DNA of 64,000 nucleotides, taken from positions 558,001 to 622,000 of the forward strand of contig NZ_JANZKZ010000002.1 in NCBI RefSeq assembly GCF_025770725.1, given 5' to 3'. This DNA is from Sulfurospirillum oryzae. Lineage in GTDB: Bacteria; Campylobacterota; Campylobacteria; Campylobacterales; Sulfurospirillaceae. Below are positions 48,865 to 58,304 of the stretch, one piece after another. Each line of letters opens with the position of its first letter. Position 1 is the first letter of the stretch. Below the pieces are notes generated by a model. The model was not told where the DNA came from, made no database searches, and saw only the letters and a program-made list of their open reading frames with translations. The position numbers were made by a program, and so were the translations under genes.

Positions 48865-49983
48865 ATGAACGGATTTAGCATAGAAGAATCAAAATGTGTT
48901 TATGGAGCTAAAATCAAAGTTATCGGTGTTGGCGGTGGCGGTGGTAACATGATTAACCACATGGTACGAGAAGGTATCTGTGGTATCGATCTCATCGCAG
49001 CAAACACAGACGCTCAGGCCCTTGAAAACTGTTTGGCAAAGACCAAAATCCAACTGGGCAAAAAAGGACTGGGAGCCGGTATGCGCCCAGACATTGGTAA
49101 AGAATCAGCACTTGAGAGTTACGAAGAGATTAAAAGTTCTTTAGAAAAAGCGGACATTGTTTTTATCGCGTCTGGTTTTGGTGGAGGCACGGGAACAGGA
49201 GCAGCACCTGTTGTGGCACAAGCCGCTAAAGAAGTTGGCGCTTTAACCGTTGCTGTTGTAACACGTCCTTTTATGTTTGAAGGTAAAAAAAGAGCTAAAC
49301 TTGCAGAGATGGGAATTAATGAGCTTCGCAAAGAGAGTGATTCAATTGTTATCATTCCTAACGATAAGCTTCTCTCCATCGTTGATGCTAAATTTGGCAT
49401 CAAAGACAGCTTTAAAATCGTTGATGACGTTTTAAGCAGAGCTGTTAGTGGTATGAGTTTGGTTGTTCTTTCATCTGGACAAAGTGATATTAACGTTGAC
49501 TTTGCTGACGTACAAACCGTTATGAGTCATAGAGGTATGGCACTTATGGGTATTGGCGAAAGTACAGGCGAAGATGCAGCAATTGAAGCGATCAAAAGTG
49601 CTATTGAATCACCGCTTCTTGATAATATGTCTATCAATGGTGCGCTTGGCGTCTTGGTTCACTTCCAAATCCCACCAAGTTATCCTATTACTGAAATCAG
49701 CAACGCTATGGGACTTATTCTTGACTGCGCTGATGAAGATGCTGATGTTATCTTTGGTACAACAACCAGTGAAGAGATGGCAGAAAATTCTGTACGTGTC
49801 ACCATCGTTGCAACAGGATTTGAAAATAAAATCGAAGCTTCTAAAGAGCTCAAAATGCTTAATAGCAATCAAGAATCAATTAAAAAAGAGCGTATTTTAC
49901 GTATGAAAAAAGTAAGTGGTGGCTATGAGGGACAAGATGACTATCTTGACATCCCAACTTATATTAGACACCAAATGGATTAA
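48865..49983 (+). CDS. ftsZ: Cell division protein FtsZ
   Basis: 372-residue tubulin-like GTPase that forms the Z ring. IKVIGVGGGGGNMINHM, the tubulin signature GGGTGTGAAPVVAQAAKE and the T7 region NVDFADVQTVM are intact. The end DYLDIPTYIRHQMD is the conserved C-terminal peptide that binds FtsA. The linker is short, as in other Campylobacterota. AGGGGTACGAGGA precedes the ATG. Confidence 0.98.
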   Translation: MNGFSIEESKCVYGAKIKVIGVGGGGGNMINHMVREGICGIDLIAANTDAQALENCLAKTKIQLGKKGLGAGMRPDIGKESALESYEEIKSSLEKADIVFIASGFGGGTGTGAAPVVAQAAKEVGALTVAVVTRPFMFEGKKRAKLAEMGINELRKESDSIVIIPNDKLLSIVDAKFGIKDSFKIVDDVLSRAVSGMSLVVLSSGQSDINVDFADVQTVMSHRGMALMGIGESTGEDAAIEAIKSAIESPLLDNMSINGALGVLVHFQIPPSYPITEISNAMGLILDCADEDADVIFGTTTSEEMAENSVRVTIVATGFENKIEASKELKMLNSNQESIKKERILRMKKVSGGYEGQDDYLDIPTYIRHQMD

Positions 49984-50016
49984 TAAACACCTCTACACTC
50001 CCTCTTCTATGCAGAG

Positions 50017-50047
50017 GAGGAAGCTTCTGGCTTCTTCCTCTATTTTT
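50017..50047. terminator. Bidirectional terminator between ftsZ and the DUF4149 gene
   Basis: GAGGAAG (50017-50023) pairs with CTTCCTC (50034-50040), followed on the plus strand by TATTTTT. It lies between convergent genes and includes the last bases of the DUF4149 gene. An alternative CCTCT/AGAGG stem precedes it. Confidence 0.6.
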
Positions 50048-50510
50048 GACTTAACCAACTTCGTCTTACAAATAATCCAAATTGGGCTACCATTAAAGCT
50101 TTCATAACCCATTCACTCTGCTTATGCATTGTAGCAAATGCCTCTGTTGTTGTTTCAATAGCTCCAAGTTGTTGCGCATGCACAATAAATGGCGTATAAT
50201 AAAACAAAAACAGCCCTGTTGTTATGACAATAACGAAAGACAATAAAAAAGATAAAAAATCATAGTTTTTACGCATCATCCAGACTTGTACTTCATAAAT
50301 AATACTGTAAAGTGCCACAAAACCGATGACAATATTCATCTTTAAAAAGACTTGTGTCATTAAGATACCACTTTGAAAATGCGTTAAAACACCCTCGCCT
50401 AGATATTTATGTGGGAAAAAAATGACAGGAGCAATAAATGCGCCTGCCGCAATTTCAACACCCATAGCAATGCCTAACATCGCCAAATAAATCACCATTA
50501 TACTTTTCAT
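50040..50510 (-). CDS. DUF4149-like four-helix membrane protein
   Basis: 156 residues with about four transmembrane helices (IYLAMLGIAMGVEIAAGAF, FLKMNIVIGFVALYSIIY, LSFLLSFVIVITTGLFLFYY, and a short C-terminal one). GAFIAPVIFF and the YTPFIVHAQQLG loop fit the DUF4149 family of unknown function. Its ATG overlaps the prmC stop by four bases, so it belongs to the M48-prmC unit. Confidence 0.75.
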   Translation of the reverse strand: MKSIMVIYLAMLGIAMGVEIAAGAFIAPVIFFPHKYLGEGVLTHFQSGILMTQVFLKMNIVIGFVALYSIIYEVQVWMMRKNYDFLSFLLSFVIVITTGLFLFYYTPFIVHAQQLGAIETTTEAFATMHKQSEWVMKALMVAQFGLFVRRSWLSQK

Positions 50511-51328
50511 CTCTTCTCCTTAATCCAAAATCCACGATCTAGCCCCGCTAGATCTTTGTAAAACGCTATGTTTAAGCCTTTTTGCTTTACATGTAAAGCA
50601 ATACTCTCACGCTGATCATATCCCATTTCACACGCTAATGCCTTAACGTCTTTTTGCACAAAAAGGTCGATAATATGACAAAGCATCTCATCACCCTTGC
50701 TCCCACCATAAAGCGCTAAAGAGGGCTCATAAGAGAGTCCGATTCCTAGAGGTTCCGCATCTGCAATATAAGGAGGGTTGGAAACGATCATATCAATCTC
50801 TCCACTCACGCCATCTAAATAACTTCCTTCAATAAAGCTAATACGTTCACTAACGCCGTGTTTCTTAGCGTTATGCCTACTTACATGTAAAGCCTCACTC
50901 GAAATATCTACCGCTGTAAATCTAGCCTTAGGCAGTAAAAGAGCCAGCATAATAGAGATAATGCCACTGCCACAACCGATTTCAACAATATGCGCATTGG
51001 GCGAGAGTTCTTTAGCCAATTCCACTGCCTTATCGACAAGTATTTCAGTTTCAGGACGAGGAATAAGTACGCGCGCATCGACATCAAACTCTTTACCATA
51101 AAAACTTGCTCGCCCTAAAATATATTCAAGTGGCTCATGTCCAGCACGACGTTCTAAAAACTTTGTAAACCTCTCATCCACACATATCTCATCATCGTTA
51201 TGCATCACTATCCAACTCATCTCTTTACCCAAAACTTCACCCAAAAGAATCATCGCCTCTTTTTGAGGAATATCCGTAACTTCGCGCAATTGCTCTGCAC
51301 CTTTAGATAAAAGCTCTTTAATGCGCAA
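50507..51328 (-). CDS. prmC: Release factor glutamine N5-methyltransferase PrmC
   Basis: SAM-dependent enzyme that methylates the GGQ glutamine of release factors RF1 and RF2. It has LIPRPETEILVDKAVEL, a SAM loop VEIGCGSGIISIML, and the substrate motif VSNPPYIADAEP. A long frame opens far upstream inside the M48 gene. TTG at 51328 has AAGGAG six bases upstream and is preferred; ATG at 51343 lies just above that ribosome site and is the alternative. Both overlap the M48 protease gene. Confidence 0.93.
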   Translation of the reverse strand: MRIKELLSKGAEQLREVTDIPQKEAMILLGEVLGKEMSWIVMHNDDEICVDERFTKFLERRAGHEPLEYILGRASFYGKEFDVDARVLIPRPETEILVDKAVELAKELSPNAHIVEIGCGSGIISIMLALLLPKARFTAVDISSEALHVSRHNAKKHGVSERISFIEGSYLDGVSGEIDMIVSNPPYIADAEPLGIGLSYEPSLALYGGSKGDEMLCHIIDLFVQKDVKALACEMGYDQRESIALHVKQKGLNIAFYKDLAGLDRGFWIKEKR

Positions 51329-52541
51329 GAGCTTCTCCTTCATCAAAGTGCATTCCCAATTTTTTAAGTCTTTCAGTAAGCGGTGGATGCGTAAAGTAAA
51401 GTGCAATGCTCAAAGGATGAGAAAGCGGAAAACTTTTATTCTCATCTGCTAGTTTCACCAGCGCTGAACACAATGCTTCTTGGCTCTCGCAAGCACTTCC
51501 ATATTCATCCGCTCTATACTCATTGTAACGACTCAAAAGTCCAAAAAGTGGCATTAAAGCAAACGAAACAAGAGGCGAAAGCAGTAAAAATAGCACCATG
51601 ACACTTCCTGCAGATTTCTTTACATGTAAAGATTCAAAAAGCTCTATCGGAAGGTTTCCAAAGAGTGCGAACATGAGAAAAAGCATCAAAGCACTTGAAG
51701 CAATGTTTTTGAGAATATCTTTATGCTTAAAGTGACCCAATTCATGCCCTAGAACAGCTAAAAGCTCATGCTTTTCCAGTTTTGCAATTAAGGTATCAAA
51801 CAATACAACACGTTTAGAACGCCCCAAACCTCCAAAGTATGCATTGAGCCTATTGTCACGTTTACTAGCATCCAAGCTAAAAACGCCACTACTTTTTAAC
51901 CCTGCTTTTTGCAACAACGCCTCAATAGAACTTTTAAGGTTTTCATCTTCAAGAGGCGTAAGCTTATTGAATAGTGGAACGATAATAATCGGATAGATCA
52001 TATTGATAAATAAAATAACCACAAAGGAAAATAAAAACCCATAAAACCACCAATATTCATACGCCATAATAATTGTGCTCATGACCCAAAAAAATGCACC
52101 GCCAAAGAGTACAAACATTAAAGCTGATTTGATCTGATCTAAAACAAATGTTTTGACATCAATCGTTGAAAAACCAAATTTTTTATCAAGTCCAAATGTT
52201 TGATAAAGATCAAAAGGAAGTGTGAGCAGATAATTCACCGAAATAAAGCTCATAACAAACACAATAGAACGAAGGACTTCATTTTCAATACGTAATGTCG
52301 AATCAAGCGTTGCAAACCCAAAGGTTATCCAACCGAAAAAGAGAACAAAATCAAATAAAGAAGTCACTAAAGAGAGCCTTTGTGAAGCTATCTTATAAGC
52401 AGCAGCCTTGAGATAATTTGAAGGTGAGAGAATAACTGCCTTAAACTCGCGTGCTTTACGCACGAAACCTAGTTCCATAAGTGCCGCATACATTTTGATT
52501 AAGAGATAGATGATATAAAAAAGTGTTATAAGTTCCAACAT
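51318..52541 (-). CDS. M48-family membrane metallopeptidase (Ste24/CAAX protease-like)
   Basis: 407 residues from ATG at 52541, which has AAAGGAA upstream; an earlier frame start at 52580 lacks one. It has an N-terminal helix and several later ones, the zinc site GHELGHFKHKD (HExxH) in the middle, and a third ligand Glu in YNEYRADEYGS. This fits Ste24-type intramembrane metallopeptidases (also called HtpX-related). It likely degrades misfolded membrane proteins. It is the first gene of a unit with prmC and DUF4149. Confidence 0.92.
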   Translation of the reverse strand: MLELITLFYIIYLLIKMYAALMELGFVRKAREFKAVILSPSNYLKAAAYKIASQRLSLVTSLFDFVLFFGWITFGFATLDSTLRIENEVLRSIVFVMSFISVNYLLTLPFDLYQTFGLDKKFGFSTIDVKTFVLDQIKSALMFVLFGGAFFWVMSTIIMAYEYWWFYGFLFSFVVILFINMIYPIIIVPLFNKLTPLEDENLKSSIEALLQKAGLKSSGVFSLDASKRDNRLNAYFGGLGRSKRVVLFDTLIAKLEKHELLAVLGHELGHFKHKDILKNIASSALMLFLMFALFGNLPIELFESLHVKKSAGSVMVLFLLLSPLVSFALMPLFGLLSRYNEYRADEYGSACESQEALCSALVKLADENKSFPLSHPLSIALYFTHPPLTERLKKLGMHFDEGEALAH

Positions 52542-52615
52542 AAAGTGCGATTCCTTTGTCAAATTGAAAGACGTTATCATACCAGTTTTTCATCAATATT
52601 GTCTAAATCAATTTC

Positions 52616-52632
52616 ATACAACGCGTTTGTAT
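52616..52632. promoter_or_regulatory. Near-palindrome upstream of the chemoreceptor promoter
   Basis: ATACAACGCGTTTGTAT is a near-perfect 17-base palindrome, ending 11 bases before the TATAAT of the chemoreceptor gene, so it overlaps the expected -35 position. It could be an operator for a dimeric regulator. The owner is unknown. Confidence 0.35.
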
Positions 52633-52643
52633 CAGGGGAATGT

Positions 52644-52705
52644 TATAATTCCAAAAAGTAATAAAATGGTCATATATTACTCTAAATATATGACCATTTT
52701 ATTAC
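52644..52705 (+). promoter_or_regulatory. Chemoreceptor gene -10 box and 20-bp leader stem-loop
   Basis: TATAAT at 52644-52649 predicts an RNA start near 52656. A perfect 20-bp inverted repeat follows at once (52658-52677 with 52686-52705, 8-base loop). It cannot be a terminator of the upstream gene, which runs the other way. The RNA would start with this stem-loop, 15 bases before the AAAGGAAG ribosome site. A 5' stem can protect mRNA or regulate it. Confidence 0.6.
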
Positions 52706-52733
52706 GATTGAAATTCTTTAACAAAGGAAGAAA

Positions 52734-54344
52734 ATGACAATTTCAAAACAACTGATGACTATGCTAGCTATCGCAATTATAGGTATCTTTTTAATCTTCG
52801 GCATAGCAATAACAAAGATGGATATAGTCTATGAAAAAGCAAATTATGGTAACGATAATTCTCTGCCAAGTGTTTTAATTCTCAATCAAGCCATCCAAGA
52901 AGCCTTTAGAGTGAGACTTTACATGTGGCAACATCTTGCTCAAACAGATGTGGCACAAATGGAAAAAATTGAAGAAACGATTGCAAAGACAAAAGCTAAT
53001 ATTAATGAAAATTTTAAAAAATATGAACCTATGATTTCTGATGACACAGACAAAGCATTGCTAGCAAAGGATCGTGAAGTTGCAGCTGCTTATTATGCCT
53101 TTTTAGACAAAGCAATCAAACTCTCAAAAGCCAATCAAAAAGATGCATCACGAGATTTTATACTTAATAATACAGCTATTGGATTAGAATTTACAAACGT
53201 CTTTGTCGAACACATGAACTATAATGAAAAACTCGCGCACGAAGGTGCTCAAATTGGTTTAGACACTAAAAAAAGCGCAAATATATTGATGATCTTTTTA
53301 TCATTGGGTGTCATTATTGGTGTTATCTTTATTAGCGTACTTATCCGCAACAACATCATGCAAGGTGTACATCTTGTACGTGATAGCATTGGCAATTTTG
53401 TTCGCACTAAAGAGCTTAATTTCCGTATTAACTATGAAAAACAAAATGAAATCAAAGAGATGGTGGATAGTTTCAATTCACTGGTTACTACATTAGAAAG
53501 CACCATTGTCGATGCTAAAGCTTCTTCAAGTGAGAATGCTTCCGTTTCGCATGAACTTAGTACTACCAGCATGCAAATAGGACGCAATGCAGAACAAAGT
53601 TCTGCTATCGTCGAAAGTACTATCCATGAAATCAACACTATCAAAACCTTTGTTCAAGAAACAGCAACACTCTCAGAAAGTATGAAACAAAGCATCTCTA
53701 CAGCTGGTAATCGCCTTGATAATGCTAAAGATGAGATTATTACGCTACGCAATGAAGTTGAATCGGCTAGTCAAGCTGAAACGGCTCTTGCCCAAAAACT
53801 TGAGCAGATGAGCCATGATGCAGAACAAGTCAAACAAATCTTAACGGTTATCTCCGACATTGCTGACCAAACGAACCTTCTAGCTCTTAATGCAGCCATT
53901 GAAGCGGCACGTGCAGGTGAACACGGACGAGGTTTTGCGGTTGTTGCTGATGAAGTACGAAAACTGGCTGAGAGAACTCAAACTTCATTAACAGAAATCA
54001 ACGCAACCATCAATGTCATTGTCCAATCCATTATTGACTCGTCAGAGCAGATGGGAAGAAATGCTAAAAACATCCAAAGGCTTTCTGATGTTTCAAGTGG
54101 TGTGGAAACAACCATCCTAGGAACAACACAGGTCATGCAAGAGAGCGTTGCAGCAGTGACAACCAGTGCTCAAAACTCACGAAAAATTTCACAAGATACT
54201 GACAAAATCGTTGATATGGTTACCAACATCAATACTCTAACAAGCCAAAATGCAAGAAGTGTTGAAGAGATCGCAGCAGCAGCAGATCATCTCTCACGTT
54301 TAGCTGAAAATCTTAACAACAAGCTCAATCAGTTCCGCTCATAA
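52734..54344 (+). CDS. Methyl-accepting chemotaxis protein with 4-helix-bundle-like sensor
   Basis: 536 residues: transmembrane helix 1 (about 9-28), a helical periplasmic domain (about 30-180, 4HB_MCP-like), transmembrane helix 2 (about 184-206), HAMP region, and a signalling domain with [20 protein letters not shown] as the CheA/CheW contact tip. The ligand is unknown. No pentapeptide CheR tether is seen. Its signalling tip is nearly identical to that of the chemoreceptor at 56715-58304. Confidence 0.95.
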   Translation: MTISKQLMTMLAIAIIGIFLIFGIAITKMDIVYEKANYGNDNSLPSVLILNQAIQEAFRVRLYMWQHLAQTDVAQMEKIEETIAKTKANINENFKKYEPMISDDTDKALLAKDREVAAAYYAFLDKAIKLSKANQKDASRDFILNNTAIGLEFTNVFVEHMNYNEKLAHEGAQIGLDTKKSANILMIFLSLGVIIGVIFISVLIRNNIMQGVHLVRDSIGNFVRTKELNFRINYEKQNEIKEMVDSFNSLVTTLESTIVDAKASSSENASVSHELSTTSMQIGRNAEQSSAIVESTIHEINTIKTFVQETATLSESMKQSISTAGNRLDNAKDEIITLRNEVESASQAETALAQKLEQMSHDAEQVKQILTVISDIADQTNLLALNAAIEAARAGEHGRGFAVVADEVRKLAERTQTSLTEINATINVIVQSIIDSSEQMGRNAKNIQRLSDVSSGVETTILGTTQVMQESVAAVTTSAQNSRKISQDTDKIVDMVTNINTLTSQNARSVEEIAAAADHLSRLAENLNNKLNQFRS

Positions 54345-54357
54345 TCTACTTCTTTAC

Positions 54358-54383
54358 TGGGTAAAGCGTTCAGGCTTTACCCA
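54358..54383 (+). terminator. Hairpin after the chemoreceptor gene
   Basis: TGGGTAAAGC (54358-54367) pairs perfectly with GCTTTACCCA (54374-54383) around GTTCAG, 14 bases after the stop. No T-run follows directly. Likely terminator. Confidence 0.6.
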
Positions 54384-54443
54384 ACTACTACGCATTTTCA
54401 TCTTAATGGTATAATACGCGCAAAATAATGGAGACTTCTTTTA

Positions 54444-54583
54444 TAAGCCTTGAAAAGATAAAGAGTTTGTTCAGAGTGCGTTAATTTTTAAAACTAAAAA
54501 TTGAGCCATAGCCAAAGCTACGGTGATATTTTTAGTTTTGAAAAGTGATGTGCTATGGGCAATACTCTTTTTTCAATGGCTTA
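54444..54583. repeat. Palindromic repeat A, copy 2 (140 bp), in the ABC-F leader
   Basis: Same length and orientation as copy 1 (24243-24382). Ends are TAAGCC / GGCTTA. AGAGT/ACTCT and TTGTTC/GGGCAA replace the inner stem of copy 1. The central hairpin is CATAGC-CAAA-GCTACG. It sits between a TATAAT at 54410-54415 and the ABC-F start at 54616, so it is probably in the untranslated leader. Confidence 0.85.
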
Positions 54584-54615
54584 GGAAAGAGGTCTAATAA
54601 AATAAGGTACTTAAT

Positions 54616-56571
54616 TTGGCACTTTTAGATTTAATTGGCATCAACAAAGCTTATGAAACTCAAAAAATTTTAACTGACGTTGATTTTTCACTCCACGAAG
54701 GTGAACGCGTTGCAATCATTGGCAAGAATGGTGGTGGAAAATCAACCCTTATGAAGATTGTCTTTGGCATTTTGGAAGCTGATGAAGGCAGACGAATCGT
54801 TCAAAAAAATATTAAAGTAGGCATGTTAGACCAAACCCCTCGTTTTAAAGAGGGAATGAATGTTAAAGAAGCGATCGAAGAAGAGTTGAAAGAACTCAAA
54901 ATGGCGAGACTTCGTTATGAGGAGGTCATCAAAACATTAGAGCATGATTATCATAATGAAGTACTACTTGCAGAGCAAAGTCAACTGGTTACCTTTTTGG
55001 ACTTACATGATGCGTGGAGTTTGGATGAAAAGATCGAGCAGGTCTTGCAAGAATTTGATCTTAAACAATTCGAGCAAAGTGATGTCAACCTTTTAAGTGG
55101 TGGTGAGCAACGCCGTGTCACACTTGCAGGGCTTATTCTTCAAAAGCCTGATATTTTGCTTCTAGATGAGCCAACCAACCATTTAGATGTCTATATGGTT
55201 GAATTTTTAGAGCAGATGATTTTAAAGTCTAGGTTCACCCTCCTCTTCATTTCGCATGATCGCTATTTTATCGACCATTTAGCAACGCGTACCATTGAAA
55301 TCGATGATGGAAAAGTGAGGAGCTTTGAAGGCGGTTATGAAAATTATCTTACATGTAAAGAGCAACTCATCCTTTCTTTGCAAAAGCAACATGAGAATCT
55401 ACTCAAATACCTCAAAGGTGAAGAGGAGTGGCTAAGACGTGGTGTAAAAGCAAGACTCAAACGCAATGAAGGGCGTAAACAAAGAGTATTTGAACTGCGA
55501 GAGTCTGCTAAAAAGAATCCTTCTTTGGTACGAAAACTAAAGCTTGAATTGGAGAGAGAAAAGCATAATTTCAATGGTGAGAAAATCATCAATAAACAAA
55601 AGATGCTCTTTGAAATCTATAATATTCATAAAAAACTGGGCGATAAACTCCTCATTAAAGACTTTAGTACACGTATTTTACAAAAAGATCGCATTGCTAT
55701 TGTAGGTAAAAATGGTGCGGGAAAATCGACTTTACTGAAAATTTTACTGGGTGATTTGAGCGTTGATAGTGGTACTTTTAACCGAGGAGAGTTTAAGATT
55801 GGTTATTTTGATCAACAACGTATGATGCTAGATGACAACAAAAACCTAATAGAAACTTTTTGTCCCAATGGTGGAGACCGTGTCGATGTCAAAGGCAAAA
55901 ATTTACACGTTTTTGGCTACCTCAAAGACTTTCTCTTTCCCAAAGAAGATCTGAACAAAAAGATTGGTATTCTCAGTGGTGGTGAAAAAAATCGTGTGGC
56001 TTTAGCCCTGCTCTTTTCACAAGAAGTAGATTGTCTCATCCTTGACGAGCCAACCAATGATCTTGATATTCCAACCATCAATATATTAGAAGAGTACATC
56101 CAAAGTTTCGGCGGTGCTGTTATTTTTGTTAGCCATGACCGTTACTTTGTCGATAAAATTGCAAGTAAACTCTATGTCTTTAAAGGCGAAGGGATTATTG
56201 AAGAGAGCTATCAAAGTTACAGTGAATACCTAGAGATTGAAAAAGAGATCAAAGAGCTCGATGCCATGGAGACAAGTCAAGAAGCTCCTTGGATTAGTAA
56301 AGACGAAAATAAAACACAAAAAGCAAAAGAGAGTGTTCCAACCAAACTGAGCTACAAAGAACAACGCCTACTTGAAACGCTACCACTGCAAATTCAAGCG
56401 CTTGAAGATGAGATTGCTACTACGAAAAAATGCCTTGAAAATCCTGAGTGTTACCAAAAAATTGGGCTTAGTAAGCTTAGTCAAACGTTAGAAGAAAAAG
56501 AGGCACTCTTAGAGCCAATGATTGAAGAGTTATTAGAAATAGAAGAAAAAGCAGAACTTTGTAAAAAGTAA
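54616..56571 (+). CDS. ABC-F family ATPase (Uup-like)
   Basis: 651-residue soluble protein with two ABC domains: GKNGGGKSTL with LLSGGEQRRVTLAGL and DEPTNHLD, then GKNGAGKSTL with ILSGGEKNRVALALL and DEPTNDLD. An interdomain linker (about 240-320, rich in Arg/Lys/Glu) and a C-terminal coiled coil (about 580-648) are as in Uup. ABC-F proteins act at the ribosome E site in translation rescue or antibiotic protection. The start is TTG at 54616, where the family N-terminus begins. Its stop codon lies in the first bases of repeat B. Confidence 0.92.
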   Translation: MALLDLIGINKAYETQKILTDVDFSLHEGERVAIIGKNGGGKSTLMKIVFGILEADEGRRIVQKNIKVGMLDQTPRFKEGMNVKEAIEEELKELKMARLRYEEVIKTLEHDYHNEVLLAEQSQLVTFLDLHDAWSLDEKIEQVLQEFDLKQFEQSDVNLLSGGEQRRVTLAGLILQKPDILLLDEPTNHLDVYMVEFLEQMILKSRFTLLFISHDRYFIDHLATRTIEIDDGKVRSFEGGYENYLTCKEQLILSLQKQHENLLKYLKGEEEWLRRGVKARLKRNEGRKQRVFELRESAKKNPSLVRKLKLELEREKHNFNGEKIINKQKMLFEIYNIHKKLGDKLLIKDFSTRILQKDRIAIVGKNGAGKSTLLKILLGDLSVDSGTFNRGEFKIGYFDQQRMMLDDNKNLIETFCPNGGDRVDVKGKNLHVFGYLKDFLFPKEDLNKKIGILSGGEKNRVALALLFSQEVDCLILDEPTNDLDIPTINILEEYIQSFGGAVIFVSHDRYFVDKIASKLYVFKGEGIIEESYQSYSEYLEIEKEIKELDAMETSQEAPWISKDENKTQKAKESVPTKLSYKEQRLLETLPLQIQALEDEIATTKKCLENPECYQKIGLSKLSQTLEEKEALLEPMIEELLEIEEKAELCKK

Positions 56572-56652
56572 AAGCACCGATGGTGCGTGGGCACTCTGCC
56601 GAAGAGAACCTAGTGTTAACGTAGTCTTAAAAGCTTTGCTTTAAAGGTGTGT
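56563..56652 (+). repeat. Dispersed repeat B, copy 2 (90 bp)
   Basis: Reverse-oriented relative of 30011-30100, with about 90% identity by hand alignment. It has hairpins GCACC-GAT-GGTGC and AAAGC...GCTTT and a CTCT...AGAG stem. It overlaps the last codons and the stop of the ABC-F gene. Right after it, TTAGAGTT (56653-56660) pairs with AACTCTAA (56668-56675). Confidence 0.85.
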
Positions 56653-56691
56653 TTAGAGTTTTGTAAGAACTCTAATGATAGTAGAGTCAAA

Positions 56692-56707
56692 GAGGCTAAA
56701 AAGCCTC
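56692..56707. terminator. Bidirectional terminator between ABC-F and the heme chemoreceptor gene
   Basis: GAGGCT (56692-56697) pairs with AGCCTC (56702-56707) around AAAA. On the minus strand it is followed by TTTGAC. It lies eight bases past the stop of the convergent chemoreceptor gene. Confidence 0.6.
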
Positions 56708-56714
56708 CTTGCAT

Positions 56715-58304
56715 TTAAGCTTTAAACGTTGAAAGCGTAGAATCTAGGTTTTGAGAAGACTCAAGCATCGTTTGTGAAATACGTGAAAGCTCTTCGGCAA
56801 TTTTTTCATTGTTATCAGATAAACTTAGTGTTCGTTTCATCTGTTCCATCATCTGATTGGTGAGGTGGGAAATCTCAACAACCTTTTTCGATGCTTTCTT
56901 AGACACATCAATTGACTCTTGAGTACGATCTTTGGTCTCTTCAGTAGCATTTTGAACATCAAATGCATTTTGAGAAATATGACTGATATTTTCAGCATTG
57001 ACTTCCATATTTGCGCTTAGTTGCGTCACACCTTGAACAATGACACTAATCGTTGCATCAATCTCAGCAAGTGATTTTTGTGTACGCTCTGCTAGCTTTC
57101 TTACCTCGTCAGCCACAACCGCAAACCCACGACCATGTTCACCTGCACGAGCCGCTTCAATCGCTGCATTAAGAGCTAGAAGATTGGTTTGATCAGCAAT
57201 ATCTTTAATCATTGCCAACACACCTTTGATCTGGTCAGTTTGTGAAACAACATTTTGAATTTGATGCGCCATATCTTGCTCTTGTTCACTCGCATCATTG
57301 ATCTTCTGAACCACATCATTAAGGGCTATACTCATTTTTTCCAACACGCTAAATGATGCGCTATTGTCTTCTACTGTGTGAATGGCAAGCTCTTCGGAGA
57401 GATCCAAATCAGCTTCAATATCTTTCATAAGATCAAAGGACATCTTGATTTGATGGGCTTGATCTACAACACCTTTGGAAAACTCAACGGCATTCGCATT
57501 AAGTGTTTCGCCCGTATGCTCAACACCTTGTGAAATTTTTTGTGAACTTAAAATAATCGACTGAATTTTTTCAATAAATATATTGATATATTTTGCAATA
57601 TCACCCATTTCATCTTGGCTTTTAATATGCACACGCGCTGTCAAATCTCCATTACCACTCGAAAGATCTTTAATTCTCTCAAGTAGAATTTCCAATGGAT
57701 TACCCACAACCCGTTTAAGTACTAACATAATAAGTACAGAGGTGACCATTAATGAGACCGCAAAAATAGTGATAAGCTTCCAGCTTACAGCCCCAATATA
57801 CGAATCTATGTCAGCAAACGAAAACGTCATATCCATAACACCTAAAACATCGCCTTTTTGAGAAGTCGCATGACATGCTAAACAGTCCTGCTCTGCTACT
57901 AAAGGTTTCAAAAGTCTTAAACGGTGACCTTTATCATCATCAAGGGTAACACTATGTTGTACTGGATTTTTAAAAATATCCATAACGGCTACATCTGTTG
58001 ATGGTTTGGCGCTAATACCAAACGTATCAATAACCACTTGAGATTGATGAATTTTAAGCTCTTTAATCCCTTTCATCTCACCTGCATCTTGCAATGACTT
58101 TTCAATCAAAGCACGATCGCCCAAATTCATTGCGGCGCGCACGGTTTGAAAAACAGATTGACTCAACAAATTGAGATTATTCTCACTCTGAATTTGAGAA
58201 GACTTTTTAAACTCACCTACAATAAAAAACTGTAAGATAATAAAACTACCGAGTAACAGAGGGATAAGCGTTAACCCTATTTTTAAACCTATGCCTTGTC
58301 GCAT
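56715..58304 (-). CDS. Methyl-accepting chemotaxis protein with periplasmic heme c site
   Basis: 529 residues: transmembrane helix 1 (about 9-29), a periplasmic sensor domain with a heme c attachment motif C141-LAC-H145, transmembrane helix 2 (about 173-196), HAMP (about 197-250), and a signalling domain with the [20 protein letters not shown] tip. The sensor resembles Tll0287/DUF3365-type heme domains. It may sense redox state, oxygen or nitric oxide. Its GTG or ATG start overlaps the end of the STAS-like gene by 16 bases, which points to coupling. Confidence 0.9.
   Translation of the reverse strand: MRQGIGLKIGLTLIPLLLGSFIILQFFIVGEFKKSSQIQSENNLNLLSQSVFQTVRAAMNLGDRALIEKSLQDAGEMKGIKELKIHQSQVVIDTFGISAKPSTDVAVMDIFKNPVQHSVTLDDDKGHRLRLLKPLVAEQDCLACHATSQKGDVLGVMDMTFSFADIDSYIGAVSWKLITIFAVSLMVTSVLIMLVLKRVVGNPLEILLERIKDLSSGNGDLTARVHIKSQDEMGDIAKYINIFIEKIQSIILSSQKISQGVEHTGETLNANAVEFSKGVVDQAHQIKMSFDLMKDIEADLDLSEELAIHTVEDNSASFSVLEKMSIALNDVVQKINDASEQEQDMAHQIQNVVSQTDQIKGVLAMIKDIADQTNLLALNAAIEAARAGEHGRGFAVVADEVRKLAERTQKSLAEIDATISVIVQGVTQLSANMEVNAENISHISQNAFDVQNATEETKDRTQESIDVSKKASKKVVEISHLTNQMMEQMKRTLSLSDNNEKIAEELSRISQTMLESSQNLDSTLSTFKA

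Noticed and set aside
52658-52705. Terminator for an upstream gene
   Set aside because: The upstream M48 gene is transcribed away from this hairpin, so there is no incoming plus-strand transcript to end.
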